From assembly GCF_029051685.1 (NCBI RefSeq), contig NZ_JAACFT010000019.1, forward strand, positions 62,001 through 126,000: a DNA stretch of 64,000 nucleotides, in the 5' to 3' direction. The position numbers and the translations under genes were made by a program. The notes beneath the pieces were generated by a model. It worked only from the letters and a program-made list of their open reading frames with translations, was not told where the DNA came from and did no database searches. The DNA comes from Bradyrhizobium sp. CSA207 (GTDB lineage: Bacteria; Pseudomonadota; Alphaproteobacteria; Rhizobiales; Xanthobacteraceae). The number at the start of each line of letters is the position of its first letter. Within the stretch, counting starts at the first letter, position 1. Positions 34,882 through 43,237 of this stretch are shown here, in pieces.

Positions 34882-36114
34882 ATGCAAAGCGCGATCGTTC
34901 TTGGCGGCGGCATGGTGGGCGTCGGGGCTGCGCTGCATCTTCAGCAGCGCGGCTGGTCGGTCACCCTGGTCGATCGCCGGGAGCCGGGCCGCGAGACCAG
35001 CTATGGCAATGCCGGGATGATACAAGCCGAGGCGGTGCGGCCCTATCCGATGCCGCGCGATCTGGCCACGCTCCTGAAGATCGCGACCGGCCGCACCAAC
35101 GACGTCCGCTACAGCTTCTCTTCGCTCCACCGCCACGTCGAACCGCTGCTGCGCTATTGGTGGCATTCGGCGCCGAAGCGGCATCGCGAGGCGATCGAAG
35201 CCTGGGCACGGCTGATTGCGTATGCGACGCCAGAGCACGACATCCTCATCCGCGAGGCGCACGCCGACAATCTGATCCGCCGCGCGGGCTATCGCGTGCT
35301 GCACCGCGACCCCGCTTCATTCGACCTCGCGATCCAGACGGCGGAAGAAGACCGGCGCGAATTCGGCGTGAATTTTCGCGTGCTCTCGGGCAGCGAGCTG
35401 ACGAAGGCCGAGCCGATCCTGCGCGACGATCTTCCCGGCGCAATCCATTGGCTCGATACGTGGACCGTGTCCGATCCCGGTGCTCTGGTGACGGCCTATG
35501 CTGGCCTGTTCGAGCGCCTCGGCGGCACGCTTCGGCTCGGTGACGCCCAGACCTTGCAGCAGACCGCCACCGGCTGGTCGGTCGACACCGACAACGGACG
35601 CATCGACGCCGGCTCCGCCGTGGTGACGCTCGGGCCGTGGTCGCCCGATCTCCTGCACAAATTCGGCTATCGCATTCCTCTGGTGCGCAAGCGCGGCTAT
35701 CACATGCATTACAGCGGCGGCTCTTCGCTCGATCTGCCGCTGGTCGACAAAGGCGGCGGCTACGCCATGGGTCCAATGGCCAAGGGGATCCGCATCACCA
35801 CCGGTGCGGAGCTCACCGGCCCGGAGGCGCTGCCAACCCCGGTGCAACTCGCCAGCGCCGAAGCTTCGGCACGGGAGCTGATCGACCTCGGCGCGCGGGT
35901 CGAGCCGGAGCCGTGGTTCGGCACTCGCCCCTGCACGCCCGACATGCTGCCGGTGCTCGGCCCTGCCCCGCGCCACTCCGGCCTCTGGATGAATTTCGGC
36001 CACGGCCACCAGGGCTTCACGCTGGGCCCCGCGACGGGACGTCTGCTCGCCGAGATGATGAGCGGCGAGACGCCGTCGATTGATCCGACGCCATACCGGC
36101 CCGAGCGCTTCTAG
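34882..36114 (+). CDS. FAD-dependent D-amino-acid dehydrogenase-like oxidoreductase
   Basis: DAO-fold flavoprotein of 410 aa, resembling DadA. The dinucleotide loop is AIVLGGGMVGVGAALHL, followed by ETSYGNAGMIQ, which is the DadA-type second motif, and a C-terminal FGHGHQGFTLGPATG that closes the FAD site. AGGAGAATT precedes the ATG at 34882. Sixteen bp behind the MFS gene. It would oxidise an amine to a keto acid and ammonia, passing electrons to the membrane. Together with the amidase it suggests use of an N-acyl or amide derivative of an amino acid. Confidence 0.9.
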   Translation: MQSAIVLGGGMVGVGAALHLQQRGWSVTLVDRREPGRETSYGNAGMIQAEAVRPYPMPRDLATLLKIATGRTNDVRYSFSSLHRHVEPLLRYWWHSAPKRHREAIEAWARLIAYATPEHDILIREAHADNLIRRAGYRVLHRDPASFDLAIQTAEEDRREFGVNFRVLSGSELTKAEPILRDDLPGAIHWLDTWTVSDPGALVTAYAGLFERLGGTLRLGDAQTLQQTATGWSVDTDNGRIDAGSAVVTLGPWSPDLLHKFGYRIPLVRKRGYHMHYSGGSSLDLPLVDKGGGYAMGPMAKGIRITTGAELTGPEALPTPVQLASAEASARELIDLGARVEPEPWFGTRPCTPDMLPVLGPAPRHSGLWMNFGHGHQGFTLGPATGRLLAEMMSGETPSIDPTPYRPERF

Positions 36115-36129
36115 CTCTCGGCCTTCGCG

Positions 36130-36167
36130 GAAAGAAAAAGGGCTGGTCGAGGATCTCGACCAGCCCT
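36130..36167 (-). terminator. Bidirectional terminator between dadA-like gene and dctA
   Basis: Twelve-bp perfect stem AGGGCTGGTCGA / TCGACCAGCCCT with a five-nt loop (36139-36167). On the minus strand it runs into TTTTTCTTT, a good T-tract, so it chiefly ends dctA; it also lies 25 bp after the dehydrogenase stop. Confidence 0.85.
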
Positions 36168-36217
36168 GTTACTTCGGGACCTGACGGCGATCGGCGTCGT
36201 CCGATCTGGCTTGCAGC

Positions 36218-37555
36218 TCAGTCCGTCGTGACAGCCGTTTCCATGTCGGTCGGATCGATCTGCTTGGAAAGGTTGGCGTTGAGCTTGTCGCGGTCGAGCT
36301 CGCCCTCCCACCAGGCGACGATCACGCAGGCGACGCCGTTGCCGCACAGATTGGTCAGCGCGCGGCATTCGCTCATGAACTTGTCGATGCCGAGCACGAT
36401 CGCCATGCCCGGCACGAGGCGCGGATCGACCACGGCAAGCGTTGCCGCCAGCGTGATGAAGCCCGCACCGGTGATGCCGGAAGCGCCCTTCGAGGTCAGC
36501 ATGGCCACGATCAGGATGGTCAGCTGCTGGCCGAAGGTGAGATCGACGCCCAGCGCCTGCGCGATGAACAGCGTCGCCAGCGTCATGTAGATGTTGGTGC
36601 CGTCGAGGTTGAACGAATAGCCCGTGGGCACCACGAGGCCGACCACCGATTTGGAGCAGCCGAGCCGTTCCAGCTTCTCCATCAAGGACGGCAGCGCGCT
36701 TTCCGAGGACGAGGTACCAAGCACGATCAGCAGTTCGTCCTTGATATAGGCCAGGAACTTGAAGATCGAGAAGCCGGCCAGGCGCGCGATGATGCCGAGC
36801 ACGACGAACACGAACAGTGCCGCGGTGACGTAGAAGGTCGCGATCAGCCCGATCAGATTGAGGATCGCACCGGTGCCGAACTTGCCGATAGTATAGGCCA
36901 TCGCGCCGAAGGCGCCGATCGGTGCTGCGCGCATCACGATGGAGATGACGCCGAACACGGCATGCGCGGCGTCGTCGATGAAGCTGCGGATGGTATGACC
37001 ACGCTCGCCAAGGCCCATGAGGGCGAAGCCGAACAGCACCGAGAACAGCAGCACCTGCAAGATCTCGCCTTGCGCGAAGGCGCCAACCACGGTGTCGGGA
37101 ATGATGTGCAGAATGAAATCGACGCTCTTCTGGCCCTCAGCCTGCTTGGCAAAGTTGGCGACGGCCTGCGCGTTTGCGGCTGCGCTGCCGAAGCCGGCGC
37201 CCGGCTTGACGAGATTGCCGATGACGAGGCCGATCACCAGTGCAAAGGTCGAGACGATTTCGAAATAGACCAGCGCCTTGACGCCGATGCGGCCGACCTT
37301 CTTGGCGTCCTGGATGTGGGCGATGCCCGAGACCACGGTGCAGAAGATGATCGGAGCGATCACCATCTTGATCAGCTTGACGAAGCCGTCGCCGAGCGCC
37401 TTGATCCATTCGTTGGTGGCGACCGACGGCCACAGCCAGCCGACGATGGCACCGAGCACGATCGCGATCAGCACCTGGACGTAGAGAACTCTATACCACG
37501 GCTTGGCGGCGGCGGCCGGTGTATCCGGCACTCCCGCCATCGTTGTTGTTGTCAT
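36218..37555 (-). CDS. dctA: C4-dicarboxylate:cation symporter
   Basis: Inner-membrane DAACS-family carrier of 445 aa importing succinate, fumarate and malate. Landmarks are FVKLIKMVIAPIIFCTVVSG, the hairpin-1 serine-rich LGTSSSESALPSLMEKLERLG, and the NLDGTNIYMTLATLFIAQALG motif that binds sodium and substrate. In rhizobia DctA feeds bacteroids, usually under DctB/DctD; no dctBD or clear -24/-12 element is here. GGGGGAG precedes the ATG. A minus-strand -35 TTGACA lies at 37613-37608 with a palindrome over the -10. Confidence 0.93.
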   Translation of the reverse strand: MTTTTMAGVPDTPAAAAKPWYRVLYVQVLIAIVLGAIVGWLWPSVATNEWIKALGDGFVKLIKMVIAPIIFCTVVSGIAHIQDAKKVGRIGVKALVYFEIVSTFALVIGLVIGNLVKPGAGFGSAAANAQAVANFAKQAEGQKSVDFILHIIPDTVVGAFAQGEILQVLLFSVLFGFALMGLGERGHTIRSFIDDAAHAVFGVISIVMRAAPIGAFGAMAYTIGKFGTGAILNLIGLIATFYVTAALFVFVVLGIIARLAGFSIFKFLAYIKDELLIVLGTSSSESALPSLMEKLERLGCSKSVVGLVVPTGYSFNLDGTNIYMTLATLFIAQALGVDLTFGQQLTILIVAMLTSKGASGITGAGFITLAATLAVVDPRLVPGMAIVLGIDKFMSECRALTNLCGNGVACVIVAWWEGELDRDKLNANLSKQIDPTDMETAVTTD

Positions 37556-37584
37556 TGTTTCACTCCCCCTAAAACTCCGGTCCA

Positions 37585-37613
37585 GCCAAGATCAACTTGG
37601 CCGGCCCTGTCAA
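37585..37613 (-). promoter_or_regulatory. Possible dctA promoter with operator-like repeat
   Basis: TTGACA (37613-37608) with a 17-bp spacer leads to CTTGGC (37590-37585), a poor -10, which is one arm of the inverted repeat GCCAAG-N5-CTTGGC (37585-37601). A repressor or activator site over a weak promoter is plausible. Confidence 0.35.
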
Positions 37614-37638
37614 TTGGAACTGCTCGGACTTGCGCGCT

Positions 37639-38250
37639 TTACCGGCGGTCGAGAAGCCGGCGCGCCGCCGGCATCAGCGTCGCCCCAAGCGCGTTCTTGA
37701 CCAACGATGCGGCGATGAATGGCACGATGCCGACCTGCCAGGCCTTAGGCATGCCAAGGCCGAGGCCGAAGGCCAGCCAGCCGAACCCGGCGGTCAGAAT
37801 GACGAGGTGGCCAACGGCCATCGCCGCAAACAGCAACACCACGCTGCGATCCCAGCCGCGCTCGGCGAGCCAGCCGGTGACGAAGGCGGCGGCAACGAAG
37901 CCGAACAGGTAGCCGGCGGTCGGGCCGACCAGCGGCGCAATTCCCCCTACCGGGCCTGCGAAGACCGGCAGCCCGATCGCGCCCTCGGCGAGGTAGGCGA
38001 TCATGGTTGCGCTGCCAAGGCGCCAGCCGTAGGCCGCGCCAATCATCAGCACGACCAGCGTCTGCAACGTCATGGGCACATAAGGCAGCGGCAGGTTCAC
38101 CTTGGCCGACAGCGCCATCAAGGCGGTGCCGAGCGCGACCAGCACGAAGGCGCGCAGCGCGCCGGCGGCCTCGCCCGTCTGCGACGGCCACAACGTTGCG
38201 GCGAGAGGAAAATGCGGTGCGGCGGCGGATGGGACGGATCTGTCAGACAA
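37639..38250 (-). CDS. bioY: Biotin transporter substrate-binding subunit BioY
   Basis: Six-helix S-component of an ECF biotin transporter, 203 aa. Characteristic stretches are VNLPLPYVPMTLQTLVVLM and GPTAGYLFGF. No energising subunits (BioM, BioN) adjoin; solitary BioY proteins can transport biotin on their own or share modules. Start is TTG at 38250, with GGAG eight bases upstream. It follows an aminotransferase by 35 bp on the same strand. I found no BioR-type TTATMTATAA box near. Confidence 0.92.
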   Translation of the reverse strand: MSDRSVPSAAAPHFPLAATLWPSQTGEAAGALRAFVLVALGTALMALSAKVNLPLPYVPMTLQTLVVLMIGAAYGWRLGSATMIAYLAEGAIGLPVFAGPVGGIAPLVGPTAGYLFGFVAAAFVTGWLAERGWDRSVVLLFAAMAVGHLVILTAGFGWLAFGLGLGMPKAWQVGIVPFIAASLVKNALGATLMPAARRLLDRR

Positions 38251-38285
38251 GATGAACTCCGGAAGGCTTCGTGAAAAACTGGCGG

Positions 38286-39473
38286 CTATTTAAGCCAGTG
38301 AGCGATCCGGTCAACTGCCTCGCGCATCTCTTGAGGCGAGCGCGCGTAGGACAATCGTATGAACGAGCGGCCATGGATGGGATCGAAATCGAGGCCTGGC
38401 GTGGCCGCGACATGGGCCTGTTCGAGCATCTGCTTGGCGAACTCGAAACTGTCCGACGTGAAGTCCGAGACGTCGGCATAGAGGTAGAAGGCGCCGTCGG
38501 CAGGCAGGAACCTCGTCAATCCGGCCTTGGGCAGTCCCTCGATCAGGATGCGGCGGTTTTCCTGATAGCCATGCTTGATCTCCTCCATATCGGCCGTCCC
38601 GTCGAAAGCGGCTTCGGCCGCGATCTGCGACAGCGACGGCACCGAGATCGACAGGTTCTGCTGCAGGCGTTCGATTGGCCGCACCAGCATGTCCGGCACG
38701 ACCATCCAGCCGACGCGCCAGCCCGTCATGCAAAAATACTTCGAGAACGAATTGATGACGAGCGCGTGCTGCGACAGCGCGGCTGCCGTCACCGCCGGAA
38801 ACGCATAGTCGAGCCCGTGATATATCTCGTCGGAGATGAAGCGGATGCCGGCGTCCTCCGCCGCCGCGATCAGACTGGAAAGCGCCTCCCTGGACATCAT
38901 CGTTCCGGTCGGGTTGGCGGGGCTGCCGATCAAAACGCCCTTCAGCGGCGCCTTGCGATGGGCGGAGAGCAGCGCCTCGCCGGTCAGGGCGTGGCGCGTC
39001 TCATCGCTGGTCTCGATCAGCACCGGCTCGCAGCCGAGCGCGGTGAGGATATGGCGGTACGGCGGATAGCCCGGCACCGTCACGGCGATGCGATCGCCGG
39101 GCTCGAACATCGACAGAAAGGCCAGGATGAAACCGCCCGAGGAGCCTGTCGTCACCACTACCCGTTCGGGGCTGACGGCGCAGCCATACGCATCGCGATA
39201 ATGCCGCGCGATGCGCTCGCGCAGACTGGGGATGCCGAGCGCGGAGGTGTAGTCGATCCGCCCCGCTGCGAGCGCCGCATGCGCGGCCGCGATCGCGGTC
39301 TTGGGCGCGCCGGCCGCGGGCTGGCCGACCTCCATATGAATGACATGGCCTCCGGCCGCCTCGATTCGGGCTGCTGCGGCCATCACGTCCATCACCATGA
39401 ACGGGGGAACATCGCTGCGGCGGGACGGTTCGAGCCACTGCCCCACCCGGTTCCTCAATGTCGCGTTCTGCAT
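38286..39473 (-). CDS. PLP-dependent class I/II aminotransferase
   Basis: Fold type I aminotransferase of 395 aa. The PLP lysine is in NSFSKYFCMTGWRVGW; the phosphate/arginine parts are in VTTGSSGGF and IRLSYARSP, and PANPTGT and DEIYHGL are the other class signatures. Substrate could be aspartate, aromatic or an alanine-type amino acid; sequence alone does not tell. It is upstream of bioY on the same strand, perhaps one message, and divergent from the M48 protease. Confidence 0.92.
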   Translation of the reverse strand: MQNATLRNRVGQWLEPSRRSDVPPFMVMDVMAAAARIEAAGGHVIHMEVGQPAAGAPKTAIAAAHAALAAGRIDYTSALGIPSLRERIARHYRDAYGCAVSPERVVVTTGSSGGFILAFLSMFEPGDRIAVTVPGYPPYRHILTALGCEPVLIETSDETRHALTGEALLSAHRKAPLKGVLIGSPANPTGTMMSREALSSLIAAAEDAGIRFISDEIYHGLDYAFPAVTAAALSQHALVINSFSKYFCMTGWRVGWMVVPDMLVRPIERLQQNLSISVPSLSQIAAEAAFDGTADMEEIKHGYQENRRILIEGLPKAGLTRFLPADGAFYLYADVSDFTSDSFEFAKQMLEQAHVAATPGLDFDPIHGRSFIRLSYARSPQEMREAVDRIAHWLK

Positions 39474-39661
39474 CGATTTCTGCTATTCGCTGGCGGACCG
39501 CTCCGTTCGGTCCGGAAAACCGGGCGCTTGCGCCCCAGACTGGCCGCATTGTACGGCTCATAAGGGCATATCGCGTATCCGGTGCGCCGCCAATCGCCAA
39601 AACCAATCACGAAACCGCCCTCCAAATCCGCTTGCCGGGACTGTTTGACCAAGACCGTTTG

Positions 39662-41065
39662 ATGTCGTTCCAGATCGCATTGCGCAAGAAGGCCTCTGCC
39701 CTCACCGCCGTTGTGACCGCGGCGTCGATCATGCTGTCGGCGTTACCGGCGGCGCAGGCGCAGCAGAAGGGGCTGCCTGTCCTGCGCGACACCGAGACCG
39801 AGCAGCTGCTCCGCGAATACACCCGCCCGATCCTGCGCGCCGCCGGCCTGGAAAAGCAGAACATCCAGATGGTGATCCTGAACGAGGCCTCGTTCAACGC
39901 ATTCGTCGCCGACGGTCGCCGCATCTTCGTCAATTACGGCGCGATCCTCCAATCGGACACGCCGAACCAGATCATCGGCGTGCTCGCGCACGAGACCGGG
40001 CATCTGGCCGGCGGCCATCTGTCGAAGCTGCGCGAACAGCTCGCCAACGCCCAGACCCAGATGATCATCGCCATGCTGCTCGGTGCCGGTGCGATGGTCG
40101 CAGGCAGCACACGCGGCAGCGGCAGCGCGGGCAACAACGGGCTTGCCAATGCCGGCGCCGCCGCGATCGCCGGGCCGCAGGAGATGATCCGCCGCTCGCT
40201 GTTGTCCTACCAGCGTCAGCAGGAGGAGAACGCCGACCGCGCCGGCGTGAAATTCCTGACCGCAACCCAGCAATCGCCGAAGGGCATGTACGAGACCTTC
40301 AAGCGCTTCACCAGTGAGAGCCTGTTCGCCGCGCGCGGCGCCGATCCCTATCTGCAGTCGCACCCGATGCCCGCCGAGCGCGTCGCAGCGCTCCAGGAGT
40401 TCGCCAGCACCAGCCCCTATTGGGACAAGAAGGACGATCCCGCGCTCCAGCTCCGCCACGACATGGTGCGCGCCAAGATCTCCGCCTTCATGGAGCGGCC
40501 GGAGACCGTGAACCGCCGCTATCCGCAGTCGAACGACAGCCTGCCCGCGCGCTATGCCCGCGCCATCAGCACCTATCTGCACGGCGACCTGCGCAGCGCG
40601 CTCGCCCAGATCGATGCGCTGATCCAGGTGCAGCCGAACAATGCGTATTTTTACGAGGTGCGCGGCCAGGCCCTGCTGGAAAGCGGCAAGCCTGCCGAGG
40701 CCATTCCGGCCCTGCGCAAGGCGGTGCAGCTTTCGAACAGCTCCCCCCTCATCGAGATGTTACTTGGGCAGGCTCTGGTTGGAACCGATAATAAGGCCTA
40801 CACGGACGACGCCATCCGGATTCTCCGTGCCGCGGTGGCGCGGGAGCCTGAGGCGCCGCTCGGCTATATGCAGCTCGCGATGGCCTATGGCCGGAAGGGG
40901 GACTATGCCGAGGCCGATCTGGCATCGGCGCAAGCCGCATATCTGCGCGGCGACAACAAGACCGCCCGCGAGCTCGCCACGCGCGCGAAAACCCGTTTCG
41001 CCGTCGGCACGCCCGGATGGGTCAAGGCCGACGACATCGTGGCGGCCAAGCCGCCGCGCAACTAG
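39662..41065 (+). CDS. Periplasmic M48 zinc metalloprotease with TPR domain (BepA-like)
   Basis: 467 aa. A signal peptide (about 1-34, ending AQA) precedes an M48 protease domain with zinc motif HETGH (110-114) and third ligand in QEENADRAG, then TPR-type helical repeats (about 330-460). E. coli BepA checks outer-membrane protein assembly, notably LptD. The ATG at 39662 is chosen because an upstream in-frame start at 39458 adds 68 residues without a signal peptide. The DsbA-like gene follows 89 bp later, consistent with joint envelope quality control. Confidence 0.92.
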   Translation: MSFQIALRKKASALTAVVTAASIMLSALPAAQAQQKGLPVLRDTETEQLLREYTRPILRAAGLEKQNIQMVILNEASFNAFVADGRRIFVNYGAILQSDTPNQIIGVLAHETGHLAGGHLSKLREQLANAQTQMIIAMLLGAGAMVAGSTRGSGSAGNNGLANAGAAAIAGPQEMIRRSLLSYQRQQEENADRAGVKFLTATQQSPKGMYETFKRFTSESLFAARGADPYLQSHPMPAERVAALQEFASTSPYWDKKDDPALQLRHDMVRAKISAFMERPETVNRRYPQSNDSLPARYARAISTYLHGDLRSALAQIDALIQVQPNNAYFYEVRGQALLESGKPAEAIPALRKAVQLSNSSPLIEMLLGQALVGTDNKAYTDDAIRILRAAVAREPEAPLGYMQLAMAYGRKGDYAEADLASAQAAYLRGDNKTARELATRAKTRFAVGTPGWVKADDIVAAKPPRN

Positions 41066-41154
41066 AACGAAGCCTGATACCACGACGTCACGATACCGCG
41101 CCTAAGTCCGCCGGGACGTTTCCCGAAACCTGCTTTCGATAAGAGGATTTGCCC

Positions 41155-41922
41155 ATGCCTTCGCTGCGCCTGCTTGCTCCCGCGCTGTTTGCACTCGCCA
41201 TGTTTGGCGCAACCGTGCCCGCTTCGGCCGACAGCTTCTCCGAGGGTCAGCGCACCGACATCGAAGCGATCGTCAAGAACTACCTCGTCAGCCATCCCGA
41301 GGTGCTCGAGGAGGCCATGGCCGAGCTCAGCAAGCGCCAGGCCGCGGCCGAAACGCAGAAGCACGAGGCCAGCATCGCCCAGAACGCGGACGCGATCTTC
41401 AACTCGCCGCGCCAGGTCGTGCTCGGCAACAAGGACGGCGACGTCACCTTCGTCGAGTTCTTCGATTACAATTGCGGCTACTGCAAGCGCGCGATGACGG
41501 ACATGCTCGACCTCATGAAGGCCGATCCCAAGCTGAAGGTCGTGCTCAAGGAGTTTCCGGTGCTGAGCCAGGGCTCGGTCGAAGCCGCGCAGGTCGCGGT
41601 CGCCGTACGCATGCAGGATCCGACCGGCAAGAAATATCTCGACTTCCACCAGAAGCTGCTCGGCGGTCGTGGCGCCGCCGACAAGGCGCGCGCGCTTCAA
41701 GCGGCCAAGGAAGCCGGCCTCGACACCGCGAAGATCGAGAAGGACCTTGCCAGCCCCGAGGTGCGCGCCACCATCGAGGAGAACTTCAAGCTCGCCGAAG
41801 CCATGGGCATGAACGGCACGCCAAGTTACGTGATCGGCAAGCAGGTCGTGATCGGCGCCGTCGGCGTGGAAAGCCTCAAGGAGAAGATCGGCGTCGCCCG
41901 TTGCGGCAAGGCGACTTGTTGA
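41155..41922 (+). CDS. DsbA-family thiol:disulfide oxidoreductase
   Basis: Periplasmic protein of 255 aa. A signal peptide (about 1-25, ending ASA) is followed by an N-terminal helical segment (DUF-like, about 28-80), then a DsbA thioredoxin fold with active site CGYC (107-110) in EFFDYNCGYCKRA. The cis-proline loop is MNGTPSYVIG. The CGYC motif and N-terminal extension resemble the Com1/ScsC-like oxidase or isomerase group. AGAGGA precedes the ATG at 41155. Closing CGKATC has a further Cys pair. Strong terminator follows. Confidence 0.92.
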   Translation: MPSLRLLAPALFALAMFGATVPASADSFSEGQRTDIEAIVKNYLVSHPEVLEEAMAELSKRQAAAETQKHEASIAQNADAIFNSPRQVVLGNKDGDVTFVEFFDYNCGYCKRAMTDMLDLMKADPKLKVVLKEFPVLSQGSVEAAQVAVAVRMQDPTGKKYLDFHQKLLGGRGAADKARALQAAKEAGLDTAKIEKDLASPEVRATIEENFKLAEAMGMNGTPSYVIGKQVVIGAVGVESLKEKIGVARCGKATC

Positions 41923-41952
41923 TCGCGACTTGTAACGCATCGCACATGAAAC

Positions 41953-41980
41953 AAGGCCGGCTTAACAGTCGGCCTTTTTT
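41953..41980 (+). terminator. Rho-independent terminator of the DsbA-like gene
   Basis: Seven-bp stem AAGGCCG / CGGCCTT with a ten-nt loop, followed directly by TTTT. It starts 31 bp after the stop codon. Confidence 0.85.
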
Positions 41981-42061
41981 CTTGCGGCAATCGCGGCAAG
42001 ATCGTGCAGAGCCATTCATCAGGCATTCAACAAACAAAAGCCGCGGAACCACCGAAGTTCC

Positions 42062-42086
42062 GGAACAACTCAAATCTCCTTTCGTT
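42062..42086 (+). promoter_or_regulatory. EcfG-type general stress promoter of the DUF1236 gene
   Basis: GGAAC (42062-42066), 16-bp spacer, CGTT (42083-42086), an exact match to the alphaproteobacterial EcfG consensus. The predicted RNA start is about 35 bases before the ATG at 42131. Confidence 0.8.
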
Positions 42087-42130
42087 GTCGGCGCGGGCAA
42101 TGACGCAAATGATCCCGTGAGGAGAATTCC

Positions 42131-43009
42131 ATGTCTAACCGCTTTATGATTTCGGTTGCCGCACTCGCGCTCGTCGCAGGCACCGGCCTGGCGAACGCAC
42201 AAGGCACCATGAACCGCGACAGCGGCGGCGCCGGCGCACAGTCGACGCAGCACTCGCAACCTTCCGGCGGCGCCGCCGAACGCGGCGGCGCGATGGGCAA
42301 GGACTCCGCGGGCCAGGAGAAGGGCACCGTAGGTCAGGCTGGCGGCTCCATGAAGTCCGGCGCGGAGGAGAAGTCCTCGGGCGCCATGAAGGACGAGAAG
42401 TCCGGAGCGATGCACAAGGATTCCACGGGCAAGGAAAAGGGCACCGTGGGACAGGCTGGTGGATCCATGAAGTCCGGCGCCGAGGAGAAGTCCTCGGGTG
42501 CGATGAAGGACGAGAAGTCCTCGGGCACGATGCACAAGAATCCGACGGCTGAGGAGAAGTCAGGTGCAACGAAGGGTCAGCGCACCGACGAACGCGCCCA
42601 AGGCCAGCAGGACAAGTCGAAGGGCATGAGCTCGGAGAGCCAGACCAAGCCCGGCACGACCACCGGCGAGAGCCGCCAGGGTCAGCCCGGCACCAACGTA
42701 CAGGGCCAGGCTGGTACCTCGACCCAGACCACCGGTCAGGCTGGCGCTGGAGCCAAGCTCTCGACCGAGCAGCGCACCCAGATCACCTCGGTGATCCGCG
42801 AGGAAAAGGTAGCGCCTGCGACCAACGTGAACTTCAATATTTCGGTCGGTACCCGCGTGCCGCGCGAGGGCATCACGCTTCACGCCCTGCCGTCCCGTGT
42901 CGTGACGATCTATCCGGAGTGGCGGAGCTACAAGTATATCGTGGTCCGCGAGGAGATCGTGATCATCGACCCGAATACCTTTGAAATCGTGGCCGTCCTG
43001 AACGCCTAA
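42131..43009 (+). CDS. Secreted DUF1236 protein with internal Lys/Ser/Gly repeats
   Basis: 292 aa. A signal peptide (about 1-24, ending ANA) precedes a hydrophilic low-complexity region (25-205). That region includes two nearly identical units of 39 and 40 residues (57-95 and 96-135) beginning KDSAGQEKGTVGQ and KDSTGKEKGTVGQ. The C-terminal DUF1236 domain (about 225-292) has NFNISVGTRVPREGITLH and ends IDPNTFEIVAVLNA. The repetitive part resembles hydrophilins or KGG stress proteins by composition. GTGAGGAG lies before the ATG. Driven by an EcfG-type promoter. Biochemical role unknown. Confidence 0.88.
   Translation: MSNRFMISVAALALVAGTGLANAQGTMNRDSGGAGAQSTQHSQPSGGAAERGGAMGKDSAGQEKGTVGQAGGSMKSGAEEKSSGAMKDEKSGAMHKDSTGKEKGTVGQAGGSMKSGAEEKSSGAMKDEKSSGTMHKNPTAEEKSGATKGQRTDERAQGQQDKSKGMSSESQTKPGTTTGESRQGQPGTNVQGQAGTSTQTTGQAGAGAKLSTEQRTQITSVIREEKVAPATNVNFNISVGTRVPREGITLHALPSRVVTIYPEWRSYKYIVVREEIVIIDPNTFEIVAVLNA
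42299..42535 (+). repeat. Coding tandem repeat in the DUF1236 gene
   Basis: Two consecutive units, 117 and 120 bp (42299-42415 and 42416-42535), encode almost the same peptide with the core GGSMKSGAEEKSSGAMKDEK. The high identity suggests recent duplication and possible copy-number variation among strains. Confidence 0.8.
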
Positions 43010-43033
43010 GGCACGGTGGACGAGACGCTTCGG

Positions 43034-43059
43034 GGGCGGGCAGAGATGCCCGCCCTTCT
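43034..43059 (+). terminator. Terminator-like hairpin after the DUF1236 gene
   Basis: Nine-bp stem GGGCGGGCA / TGCCCGCCC with a four-nt loop, followed by TTCT. It begins 24 bp after the stop codon. The rest of the 228-bp gap to aroQ shows no gene. Confidence 0.65.
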
Positions 43060-43237
43060 GCATTGGGCCGGCAGCCATGCTTCGGACTGGTTAACAAGCA
43101 ATTTCCGTAGCTTCCACACAGGTTTTTGCACACTGGATGAGGCGCTTGAAGCCGCCTGGAAGGCCCTTCAAGGCTTCCCCTGGGGCGCTTTGTTACCTAT
43201 AACCCCGCCACGCCGAAGCACCTCTTCCGGGATTGGA

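Noticed and set aside
42045..42070. A second GGAAC upstream of the DUF1236 gene
   Set aside because: No CGTT-like element at 16-17 bp; only the 42062 copy fits.
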